Source: JBFFMO01 sp037968515 (GTDB lineage: Bacteria > Myxococcota_A > Bradymonadia > Bradymonadales > Bradymonadaceae). Taken from it: DNA of 13,555 nt. Each line of letters begins with the position of its first letter. Position 1 is the first letter of the stretch. Below the pieces are notes generated by a model, which saw only the letters and a list, made by a program, of their open reading frames with translations, made no database searches and was not told where the DNA came from. Below are positions 1-5,204 of this stretch, piece after piece. The stretch lies in NCBI GenBank assembly GCA_037968515.1, contig JBBKVQ010000332.1, forward strand, positions 1 through 13,555, written 5' to 3'. The position numbers were made by a program, and so were the translations under genes.

Positions 1-16
1 GTCCGCGGGCTTTCGC

Positions 17-88
17 TTGGTGCGCAGGCCCTATGGCCTGCATGCGATTTTGCGATTGGTGCGCAGGCCCTATGGCCTGCATGCGATT
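17..88 (+). repeat. Two direct copies of a 33-bp hairpin repeat, 39-bp period
   Basis: Bases 17-49 and 56-88 are identical over 33 bp, from TTGGTGCGC through to ATGCGATT. Each contains the perfect hairpin GCAGGCC-CTAT-GGCCTGC. Six bases separate the copies. Extra GCGATT words at 52-57 and 92-97 flank them. Translating the repeat yields the motif RRPYGLHAI, which I regard as spurious coding. Confidence 0.9.
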
Positions 89-109
89 CCTGCGATTATT
101 CAGACACAT

Positions 110-127
110 GCGAGCCATAAGGCTCGC
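110..127 (-). repeat. Inverted copy of the hairpin repeat with compensatory stem changes
   Basis: The + strand reads GCGAGCC-ATAA-GGCTCGC. Read on the minus strand with its flanks (134 down to 107), it aligns to the 17-49 copy, including TTGGT.CGC upstream and GCATG.G downstream. The stem differs at two adjacent pairs, where A-T becomes G-C and G-C becomes A-T, and pairing is preserved. Confidence 0.75.
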
Positions 128-194
128 GGACCAATCACAAAAACAACCTCGTCCTCGATCCTTATACGACAGCCTCCCTATGGCCTGCATTCCC

Positions 195-212
195 GCGGGG
201 CTCCAGCCCCGC
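195..212. repeat. Perfect GC-rich hairpin
   Basis: GCGGGGCT-CC-AGCCCCGC forms an 8-bp stem. It lies 28 bases beyond the stop of the last lipoprotein gene and could slow or end transcription of that operon. No T-run follows it on either strand, so it is not a classical intrinsic terminator. It is better grouped with the other hairpins of this cluster. Confidence 0.6.
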
Positions 213-239
213 AGTGCGACTTGTGATTGGACCTAGTTG

Positions 240-926
240 TCAGTCTTTCCACATTCCCCAGGGAGGGTTGCCGGTATCGTCCCAAATCCTCTTGGCATGC
301 TCCAAGAACTCGGGCTCAATCGCACCAAATGCAGGGTCGGCCTTATAACCACCATATTCAATATGGTTGTCGATCAAATAGTCCGTCTTGCCGCGGAGGG
401 GGTATTTCTGGTCGCGAATCGTCATCATTACTTTTTTCTTGGATGGGGAATTCTCATGCGAACAATCTGAATACCAGACCCAAGTAGCCTCCACGATTCC
501 ATCCTGATTGATGTCTTTTATCGACCATGCTCCCGGGTCGACGTAGACGTCCGCGCGTGTTTCCCACTCGCATAATTCAACCAATTCTCGATACTCACGA
601 ACTTTCTCCCAAATGCCTGACTTAGAAATTATGTGGTTGGCTTTCATCGTTGTCGTGATCTCGCCGGGCCCGTCCTCGGGTTCGCTCACCACGACAGACT
701 TTCGCGAAAATATGATCAGATTTTCGCCGGTTTCATCTCTCCATTGCAGACCGCCCTGAATCTCGCCGTCAACTTTAACGTTGGGCGGCGCCTTACCGTC
801 GAAATCTAAGACCTCGAAGGCTAGGACCTCCTTTGGTTTAGGCGGCACCGCAGACGCCGACGGACCAGGCTTCGATTCGCATGCCACCAACGAAAGTGCG
901 ACCAATAGTGTGGAAATGGCTTTCAG
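240..926 (-). CDS. Lipoprotein, paralogue 1 of 3 (CTG start)
   Basis: This is a 228-residue secreted lipoprotein of unknown function. I start it at CTG (926-924), giving the N-terminus MKAISTLLVALSLVAC, with the lipidated Cys at residue 16 exactly as in both paralogues upstream. GGGAGG lies 4 bases before the CTG. An in-frame TAG at 938-936 rules out a longer form, and the next candidate start (TTG at 905) would remove the Lys and half of the hydrophobic stretch. Shared features are VLDFDGKAP, QGGL.W.D..GENLIIF, a calcium-loop-like DINQDG, the WVWYS.C core and the KKVMMTI...KYPLRG block. These recall the M949_RS01915 'surface polysaccharide biosynthesis' family, from memory and not proven. 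The paralogues stop right after D(S/T)G(N/D); this copy runs on by eight residues, PPWGMWKD, suggesting loss of the ancestral stop. It is the last gene of the operon. Confidence 0.85.
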   Translation of the reverse strand: MKAISTLLVALSLVACESKPGPSASAVPPKPKEVLAFEVLDFDGKAPPNVKVDGEIQGGLQWRDETGENLIIFSRKSVVVSEPEDGPGEITTTMKANHIISKSGIWEKVREYRELVELCEWETRADVYVDPGAWSIKDINQDGIVEATWVWYSDCSHENSPSKKKVMMTIRDQKYPLRGKTDYLIDNHIEYGGYKADPAFGAIEPEFLEHAKRIWDDTGNPPWGMWKD

Positions 927-980
927 GTATCCTCCCTATTTCGACGACGAGTAGTTATCCCGTTAAGGCGTTGCCGCGAC

Positions 981-1706
981 TTAGTCGCCCGAATCGTTCC
1001 AGATCTTTTTGGCATGAGCCAGGAACTTCGCGTCAAGGTCGGCAAATGCAGGATCGACCTTAAAATCCCCACCCATGATATCGCCGCCGCCGGCATCCAC
1101 CTTTGTGTTGCCGCGCAGGGGATATTTTTTATCACCAATCGTCATCATGACCTTCTTGGTGGCCGGGCTGACGTCCGACGTACAGGTCGAGTACCAAACC
1201 CAGGTGGCTTCGGCGACACCGTCTTGGTCGAGGTCAGAGATGGACCATGCCTTAGCGTCGGTTTTGAGGTCCGCACGCGTATCGAACTCACACGAGTCGA
1301 CCACTTCTTTGTAATCACGCACAGGGGTCCAACCCGTGGTAGTGGCCTTCAGATGACGCGCCATCATCGTTGTGGTGAGCAACGATTCGCCTTCGTTGGC
1401 TTTAGACTTTCTGGAAGCCTCTGCCCGGTCAAAAATAATCAGGTTTTCGCCGTTTTTATCCTTCCAGTGAAGGCCACCTTGGATTTTGCCGTCGACCTTC
1501 ACGCCTGCCGGCGCTTTACCGTCAAAATCCAAGATCTGAACCGCGGTGCCGACTTGAGTCGGCGGCGTCACCTCGGCAGGCACTACCTGTTCCAAAGGGG
1601 CAATCTGTCCGGCCGATTGCCCTGAGGCAACTGGCGGTTCTTGGACAGTTTTCGAATCACACGCCGTGAGGGCGAAGGCTGCTAAAATTGGCAGAACGGA
1701 TTTCAT
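981..1706 (-). CDS. Lipoprotein, paralogue 2 of 3
   Basis: This 241-residue lipoprotein has a signal peptide ending in lipobox LTAC, with the lipidated Cys at 16. A low-complexity Pro/Val/Gln linker (about 20-55) tethers the folded domain. The domain contains LDFDGKAP (59-66), GENLIIF (86-92), D158-L-D160-Q-D162-G, which resembles an EF-hand or dockerin-type calcium loop, then WVWYSTC and a KKVMMTIGDKKYPLRG block. Two Cys in the domain (139 and 175) are kept in all three paralogues and could form a disulfide. The start is ATG with GGGGA four bases upstream. It is 54 bp before paralogue 1 and 52 bp after paralogue 3. The domain pattern recalls the M949_RS01915 family, a name that does not establish an activity. 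It probably sits in a periplasm-facing or surface-exposed leaflet. Confidence 0.9.
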   Translation of the reverse strand: MKSVLPILAAFALTACDSKTVQEPPVASGQSAGQIAPLEQVVPAEVTPPTQVGTAVQILDFDGKAPAGVKVDGKIQGGLHWKDKNGENLIIFDRAEASRKSKANEGESLLTTTMMARHLKATTTGWTPVRDYKEVVDSCEFDTRADLKTDAKAWSISDLDQDGVAEATWVWYSTCTSDVSPATKKVMMTIGDKKYPLRGNTKVDAGGGDIMGGDFKVDPAFADLDAKFLAHAKKIWNDSGD

Positions 1707-1720
1707 GTTGTCCCCAGTAT

Positions 1721-1744
1721 TTTGGCGCCAAACGCCAAGTCAGT
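1721..1744 (-). repeat. Duplication scar: relic of the thioesterase gene 3' end
   Basis: In the linker before paralogue 2, the minus strand reads ACTGACTTGGCG and then an inverted GCCAAA segment. The last codons of the DUF4442 gene (2507-2483), just before paralogue 3, read ACTGACTTGGCG and then GCCAAA at the same spacing within one base. There the sequence is coding (LTWRLVAKH); here no reading frame uses it. The simplest explanation is a tandem duplication whose unit began inside the 3' end of the upstream gene. Confidence 0.7.
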
Positions 1745-1758
1745 CGACCGATGGTCAC

Positions 1759-2469
1759 TTAGTTTCCTGAATCGATCCACACGTTTTTTGCGTGGTCCAA
1801 AAACTTCGTGTCCAGATCGGCAAACGACGAGTCGACTGTGAAGTCCTGCGCAATGATGCCACCAGCGTCGACTTCTACTTTGGTGTAGCCCACGAGCGGA
1901 TATTCCTTGTCACCAATAGTCATGATGAGTTTCTTGGTGTCCGGGCTCACGTTCGACTTGCAGGATGAAAACCAAACCCAGGTGGCTTCGGCGATGCCGT
2001 CCTTATCGATGTCGGTGATCGACCAATTCTTGGCGTCGATGTTCAGGTCGGCGCGGGTGTTAAGGTCGCAAAGTGCGAGCATTTGTTCATAAATGCGCAC
2101 CAACGTCCAGGCGTTGCCAGTCGCAACCACATGGCGCGCGGTCATGGTGACACTGACCGCAGGCTTGTCACCCCCCTCTGGAGTCGTCGTGGCTTCCGCT
2201 CGGTCAAAGATAATTAGGTTTTCACCGCTCTTATCTTTCCAGCGCAAGCCGCCCTGAACTTTACCCGCGACTTCGATTCCAGCAGGAACATTGCCATCAA
2301 ACTCAAGAACTTCGACAGCTCCTAGCATAGCGCCGTTGGTGTTTTTAGCCTCCGGTATTTCAGCTTTTTCTACAGGTGGGGACTGGTTTGTCGTTTGAAC
2401 GTCAGCTGCCGACTTGGGTTCGCAGGCGGTCAACGAAAATATGGATACAAATAAGAGTACGGATTTCAT
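1759..2469 (-). CDS. Lipoprotein, paralogue 3 of 3 (operon-proximal)
   Basis: This is a 236-residue lipoprotein with the signal peptide MKSVLLFVSIFSLTAC (Cys16), a spacer rich in Gln, Glu and Pro, and the same domain as its two downstream neighbours: VLEFDG, QGGLRWKDKSGENLIIF, DIDKDG, WVWFSSC, DTKKLIMTIGDKEYPLVG and a C-terminal FADLDTKFLDHAKNVW. It begins 7 bp after the stop of the thioesterase-like gene with a GAGGGA ribosome site before ATG, so translation is probably coupled. It is the copy most directly attached to the upstream gene, and the scar before paralogue 2 suggests it represents the parental junction. Function is unknown; the calcium-loop-like motif suggests a metal-stabilised extracytoplasmic domain. 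Confidence 0.9.
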   Translation of the reverse strand: MKSVLLFVSIFSLTACEPKSAADVQTTNQSPPVEKAEIPEAKNTNGAMLGAVEVLEFDGNVPAGIEVAGKVQGGLRWKDKSGENLIIFDRAEATTTPEGGDKPAVSVTMTARHVVATGNAWTLVRIYEQMLALCDLNTRADLNIDAKNWSITDIDKDGIAEATWVWFSSCKSNVSPDTKKLIMTIGDKEYPLVGYTKVEVDAGGIIAQDFTVDSSFADLDTKFLDHAKNVWIDSGN

Positions 2470-2476
2470 AATTCCC

Positions 2477-2983
2477 TCAGTGTTTGGCGACTAAGCGCCA
2501 AGTCAGTTTCATGCGATGGGTCGTCTTGCCGCCATGCGTGGCTGCCGTGACTTCGAAGCTCTGTTCCTCGGACTTTCCAGACGTGGTGGCGAGCTCGACA
2601 AATTCGGCGTAGCGGAGGCCCTCGTGTGCAAAAATTCGAAGCGGTTCGTTGGCCTGTTCCAAAGCCTGAAAGTCGATTCCGACAAGCTCGGCGGTCAGCT
2701 TCGCGCTTTGATTGCGAATATGAAGCACCAACATCGAAGCCGATGTGGTTTCTGCGCCAGCGATTATAGCCGACCCGAACATATTGCCGAACAGGTTTTT
2801 TGTACGCTTCGAAAATGGCAGCGCCATGCGGGCGCCATGCGTATCGATGCTCTCCAACGAGGCGCCGGTCACTCCCAAAACAGGAGCTTTAACGAGCATA
2901 TACGCGCGAAAAACACCGGGTGAACTCACACGCTTTTGGAATGCAGCTCCACCATCGTTCATCTCAAGCAATCGATCTTCCAT
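2477..2983 (-). CDS. DUF4442-type hot-dog fold thioesterase-like protein
   Basis: This 168-residue protein has no signal peptide and is expected in the cytoplasm. The middle segment PFSKRTKNLFGNMFGSAI followed by AGAETTSASMLVLH is the pattern of the hot-dog helix in the DUF4442/acyl-CoA thioesterase-like clan: a basic, polar strand, N..G..F...I, then a small-residue helix ending the lid. The C-terminal half alternates as beta-strands (LTAELVGIDFQAL, RYAEFVELATTSG, THRMKLTWRLV), as expected. The length fits a single hot-dog domain. The start has an excellent ribosome site, AAGGAG, six bases before ATG. It lies 60 bp downstream of the membrane-protein gene and 7 bp upstream of the lipoproteins, so it is probably cotranscribed with both. 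A role in acyl-thioester turnover is family inference; no substrate is evident. Confidence 0.75.
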   Translation of the reverse strand: MEDRLLEMNDGGAAFQKRVSSPGVFRAYMLVKAPVLGVTGASLESIDTHGARMALPFSKRTKNLFGNMFGSAIIAGAETTSASMLVLHIRNQSAKLTAELVGIDFQALEQANEPLRIFAHEGLRYAEFVELATTSGKSEEQSFEVTAATHGGKTTHRMKLTWRLVAKH

Positions 2984-3043
2984 GAAGTTCTCCTTTGAAC
3001 CCTGATTCCGCAGGTCATACCTTGGCTTGGTGGGTTTGGCGAG

Positions 3044-3430
3044 TCAGGGCGAGGTCTGCAATTTGCGAAGGGTGACAAACCAGTAGACCCAGATGATGTT
3101 GAAAACGGCGAAGACAGCAAAAAACGCCCATCCCATCAAAGGCCCCCCTTGGAGCATCGATACCAAAATCCCCAAAGTCGCCGTGGCAGACCACATGACT
3201 TTCAGCCGCAGCATAGTCAAAAACCCTTCGGCGTCCTGATTGCGCCCAATCCATGATTCGACGCCGATGCCCACCAAAGCCGCTCCGACAAGGCGTGAAC
3301 TGATGGGGTCAACCGTTGGCCACCCCAAAAAAGTCAAAAACGCCGTGGGCGCGACAAGCAACGGAATCGCGAATATAATATCGGCAATAAAATGCACCAC
3401 AAACCAGGTGCGGAGTGCTTTGGGCACCAT
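3044..3430 (-). CDS. Small four-helix integral membrane protein
   Basis: This is a 128-residue membrane protein with four predicted hydrophobic helices: WFVVHFIADIIFAIPLLVA, LVGAALVGIGVESWIG (amphipathic, with an Asn/Gln-rich loop after it), VMWSATATLGILVSML, and GWAFFAVFAVFNIIWVYWFV. I chose ATG at 3430 (MVPKAL), which has GAGGAG seven bases upstream; a TTG five codons further upstream would place that ribosome site inside the gene. The size and the motif FLTFLGWPTVDPISSRLVG resemble small DoxX/DUF4345-like membrane proteins, but I cannot assign a family with confidence. It is probably the first gene of the operon that ends with the lipoproteins. Confidence 0.8.
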   Translation of the reverse strand: MVPKALRTWFVVHFIADIIFAIPLLVAPTAFLTFLGWPTVDPISSRLVGAALVGIGVESWIGRNQDAEGFLTMLRLKVMWSATATLGILVSMLQGGPLMGWAFFAVFAVFNIIWVYWFVTLRKLQTSP

Positions 3431-3439
3431 ATGAAATCT

Positions 3440-3458
3440 CCTCAAATATCGTTTGAGG
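3440..3458. promoter_or_regulatory. Palindrome over the predicted start site and ribosome site
   Basis: CCTCAAA-TATCG-TTTGAGG is a perfect 7-bp inverted repeat with a 5-base centre. It overlaps the predicted transcription start of the minus-strand operon and the first part of its GAGGAG ribosome site. It could be an operator for a dimeric repressor, or fold in the leader and mask the ribosome site. It lies in the 69-bp divergent region shared with the 3500 lipoprotein gene. Confidence 0.45.
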
Positions 3459-3459
3459 A

Positions 3460-3488
3460 ATCAGAGCGCGCCCGCCCTTTCACGTCAA
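3460..3488 (-). promoter_or_regulatory. Candidate sigma70-type promoter for the minus-strand operon
   Basis: The minus strand reads TTGACG (3488-3483), 17 bp, then TCTGAT (3465-3460): five of six and four of six matches to the consensus, at ideal spacing. The predicted start site, about 3453, falls inside the palindrome at 3440-3458 and about 23 bases before the ATG of the membrane-protein gene. Confidence 0.45.
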
Positions 3489-3499
3489 TCGAGAACTCT

Positions 3500-3991
3500 A
3501 TGAAACTCCTGTTCCCTACCCTACTTTTGCTGGCTTCCTGCGCGACGCCGGCCGCTATGCCGGCGCCCGAACCGACTCAAAATGCCGATGCTCAGACATC
3601 CCCTGATACCGTAAGGCCCGACCTTGTGGACCTGCCCGAAGATGACCAGATTTCACAGGAGGTCGACGAGGAAGACACCAACGACGACTACTGCGCAGAG
3701 TTTATGGAGCAGCAAGAAGACGACAGCCTCGCCGAGTGCATCGTTTTGGAAGCTGACGAAGACATCGCCATCATCATGAAAACATCCGATGCCACAAAAC
3801 CAGTGAGCACATTTTGGGCAATCTATTGCGGTGGACTCGAGATGAAGCCGGTCAATATTCCGCCCGGTCTGCCAGAGGCGCTGCACTCGTTAACTTTCGA
3901 GCGCAACAAAGACATTCTGGTCAAATGGACACAAGGCTCTCCTGCCATATCCGGAACAATGACATTGCCCCTGCCGGAATGCGCCAAATAG
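3500..3991 (+). CDS. Small acidic lipoprotein, function unknown
   Basis: This is a 163-residue lipoprotein. I start it at ATG 3500 because this gives a compact signal peptide, MKLLFPTLLLLASC, with lipobox LASC and the lipidated Cys at 14; an upstream in-frame ATG would bury the signal in a 36-residue basic tail. Residues 15-75 form a Pro/Asp/Glu-rich acidic linker. The folded part (about 75-163) has four Cys (DDYC, LAEC, IYCGG, PEC) that could make two disulfides, and a beta-rich pattern (DILVKWTQ, ISGTMTLPL). It matches no family I recognise. The ribosome site is poor. The gene is divergent from the membrane-protein operon and 139 bp before the next lipoprotein. That gap holds small inverted repeats (GTGTG-T-CACAC at 4016-4026; CACTCGT/ACGAGTG at 4024-4061) and no obvious terminator. 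Confidence 0.8.
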   Translation: MKLLFPTLLLLASCATPAAMPAPEPTQNADAQTSPDTVRPDLVDLPEDDQISQEVDEEDTNDDYCAEFMEQQEDDSLAECIVLEADEDIAIIMKTSDATKPVSTFWAIYCGGLEMKPVNIPPGLPEALHSLTFERNKDILVKWTQGSPAISGTMTLPLPECAK

Positions 3992-4130
3992 GCTTATCTC
4001 GTGTTTGATCAAAAGGTGTGTCACACTCGTAGACTGGCCGAATACGAAAGTTCAACGAGTGCGATGACGCCAACGTCTCTGGTTATTGAACGCGTGGTAG
4101 ACTGTTCCACTTGAGAGCAGATTTGGACAA

Positions 4131-4610
4131 ATGATGAAAAAGATATTTAAAAACAAAAATCTGTCGATGGGGGTTCTGAGCGCTTGGGTTCTGGTCAGCT
4201 TTCTGGTCGCAGGATGCAATATCGCGTACGACACGGAGGCCATCAGCCTGGCCGTTGACGGTGTTGACGCTGCAGCAGATTCCGGCGCCGATTTGGACAT
4301 GGCAAACTTGCCCGATGTCCCGAACGGGTGTGTTTCCGAGTCGGATGGCGACTTTTGCGCTCGGATGGCAGCCCAATGTGGAAATGCGAGTGGAAGTGAT
4401 AACTGTGGCCGGCAGAGAGCCGTGCTTGACTGTGGCACATGCCTCGCTCCCGTGACTGCCTGCGTACTAAATGTTTGTGGCGAAAAAGACTGTAGAAACA
4501 GCAACGACGACGACCAAGATGGATTGGTTGATTGTGCCGATGATGATTGCCTCGACCAAAGGTGTTCGACCGGCAATACTCGCTGTCAGGCCGACGGCCA
4601 ATGCATCTAG
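4131..4610 (+). CDS. Cys-rich surface lipoprotein with Myxococcota-type motifs
   Basis: This is a 159-residue lipoprotein. A basic N-region (MMKKIFKNKN) and a hydrophobic core end in VAGC, with the lipidated Cys at 29. After a short acidic spacer come two patterns. Residues 73-104 (DFCARMAAQCG, SDNCG, LDCGTCLAP) match a module often seen in Myxococcota surface proteins, where a four- to six-Cys knot is expected. Residues 121-140 (C.NSNDDDQDGLVDCADDDC) match the DC.NG.DDD.DGL.DC.D.DC repeat of the same lineages, a likely disulfide-bonded calcium-binding loop. The gene therefore looks like a minimal pair of modules that are usually part of much larger proteins. The start could be either of two adjacent ATGs; no strong ribosome site is visible. 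Its stop codon overlaps that of the convergent gene. Confidence 0.85.
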   Translation: MMKKIFKNKNLSMGVLSAWVLVSFLVAGCNIAYDTEAISLAVDGVDAAADSGADLDMANLPDVPNGCVSESDGDFCARMAAQCGNASGSDNCGRQRAVLDCGTCLAPVTACVLNVCGEKDCRNSNDDDQDGLVDCADDDCLDQRCSTGNTRCQADGQCI

Positions 4611-5092
4611 TCATTAACGCCAAGCGAAGCTCGCAAAAATTCGTGCATCGAATCGGTCTGTGGGGCAGCCATTTTTTCCCCCATTTTACCCACCGCAAAC
4701 ACCACTCCAATCAGCAATAGACTCAGGCTCGCGATCATCAAACCGACCGGCATCTGATTGATCGACCACTGCGAATACCCAAACATCAGCGCTGCGACCG
4801 CAACGACACTAAGAATGCCGTAGGCGGTAATAAATAGGCTCCAGACTGGCATGTTCGGGCCGACCTGACCGGTGACGTGCGTGTGGTTGTCCCTGACTTC
4901 GAAAATCACGCTCATATGAGGCGACCAGACATGGCGCACAGCGTCAGTGACTTGGATCTCGCATTGGCTTGGAAAATAGGCAGCGCGCAGGGGTAGCTTG
5001 GTTGTAGACATACCCCGACGGACGCAGGAAACCGCCTCTTCGGGCCCCATAGGAATCCGGAAATCAAAACGTGGCCGGTGACGTAAGCTCAT
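4607..5092 (-). CDS. Conserved membrane protein with N-terminal globular region
   Basis: This is a 161-residue protein. The soluble part, residues 1-82, has strand-rich character (FDFRIPMGPEEAVSCVRRGM, HMSVIFEVRDNHTHVTGQVG). It is followed by two helices, about 83-106 (VWSLFITAYG...ALMFGY) and 115-136, with an SQW motif between them and a basic cytoplasmic tail. I recall hypothetical proteins of this layout (short PEEA N-terminus, 'G.IGP...VW..F...Y' entry into the first helix, then SQW) in Myxococcota and Bacteroidota, but no function. The frame stays open far upstream across the tetR promoter and into tetR. I chose ATG 5092 because it opens directly onto the conserved FRIPMGPEEA segment, although no good ribosome site precedes it. 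It is divergent from tetR with 112 bp between, so the same regulator could act on it. Confidence 0.7.
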   Translation of the reverse strand: MSLRHRPRFDFRIPMGPEEAVSCVRRGMSTTKLPLRAAYFPSQCEIQVTDAVRHVWSPHMSVIFEVRDNHTHVTGQVGPNMPVWSLFITAYGILSVVAVAALMFGYSQWSINQMPVGLMIASLSLLLIGVVFAVGKMGEKMAAPQTDSMHEFLRASLGVND

Positions 5093-5144
5093 GGCGCTAA
5101 GATCACACAAATCATGGGTGGTGTCACTGGATCGAACGGCTCTG

Positions 5145-5174
5145 TTGAAGACCGAATGATTCGAACGGTTGAAT
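5145..5174 (+). promoter_or_regulatory. Candidate tetR promoter
   Basis: TTGAAG (5145-5150), 18 bp, TTGAAT (5169-5174): four of six matches in each box. The predicted start near 5181 would lie inside the palindrome at 5177-5196, which suits autorepression. The boxes are weak, and near-repeats (ATCGAACGGCT, TTCGAACGGTT) make the region ambiguous. Confidence 0.3.
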
Positions 5175-5176
5175 AA

Positions 5177-5196
5177 CATACCGACCGTATGGTATG
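5177..5196. promoter_or_regulatory. Candidate TetR-family operator
   Basis: CATAC-CGACC-GTATG (5177-5191) is a perfect 5-bp inverted repeat. A second, overlapping repeat pairs CATACC (5177-5182) with GGTATG (5191-5196). The core ATACCGACCGTAT has the ACCGACCG flavour seen in several TetR/AcrR operators. It ends 8 bases before the tetR ATG, an ideal place for autorepression of the 5205-8120 operon. Confidence 0.6.
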
Positions 5197-5204
5197 GAAC
5201 TAAC

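Larger units (their letters stand above)
1..235. repeat. Non-coding cluster of GC-rich hairpin repeats
   Basis: This stretch contains no credible gene. It holds at least four short hairpin units, most with a 7-bp stem and a 4-base loop: 24-41, 63-80, 110-127 (inverted relative to the first two) and 195-212. A partial unit lies at 176-190, repeating the 15 bases found at 29-43. CCAATCACAA at 131-140 is the exact reverse complement of TTGTGATTGG at 221-230, and GTCCGCG at 1-7 is the reverse complement of CGCGGAC at 125-131, so some units look bounded by inverted ends. The cluster abuts the last lipoprotein gene at 240. It resembles REP-like intergenic hairpin families, but no transposase that could move it is in the window. 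It probably continues beyond the left edge. Confidence 0.8.

Noticed and set aside
1..100. CRISPR-like array
   Set aside because: There are only two 33-bp copies with a 6-bp gap. Spacers of normal length and further copies are absent, and no cas gene is present.
195..212. Intrinsic terminator of the lipoprotein operon
   Set aside because: The stem is strong, but no T-run follows on the minus strand, and the same geometry occurs in the neighbouring repeats, so it belongs to that family.
17..226. Open frames across the left repeat cluster (69 and 67 residues)
   Set aside because: The translations are just the repeat read as protein (RRPYGLHAI twice), with no ribosome site and no conserved domain. 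Hairpin pairing explains the sequence better.
1014..1625. Plus-strand open frame of 203 residues
   Set aside because: It is antisense to lipoprotein paralogue 2, whose lipobox and paralogues show it to be the real gene. The antisense product has no recognisable domain.
4052..4576. Minus-strand open frame of 174 residues
   Set aside because: It is antisense to the Cys-rich lipoprotein. It is Ser/Thr/Pro-rich nonsense without a plausible start signal.
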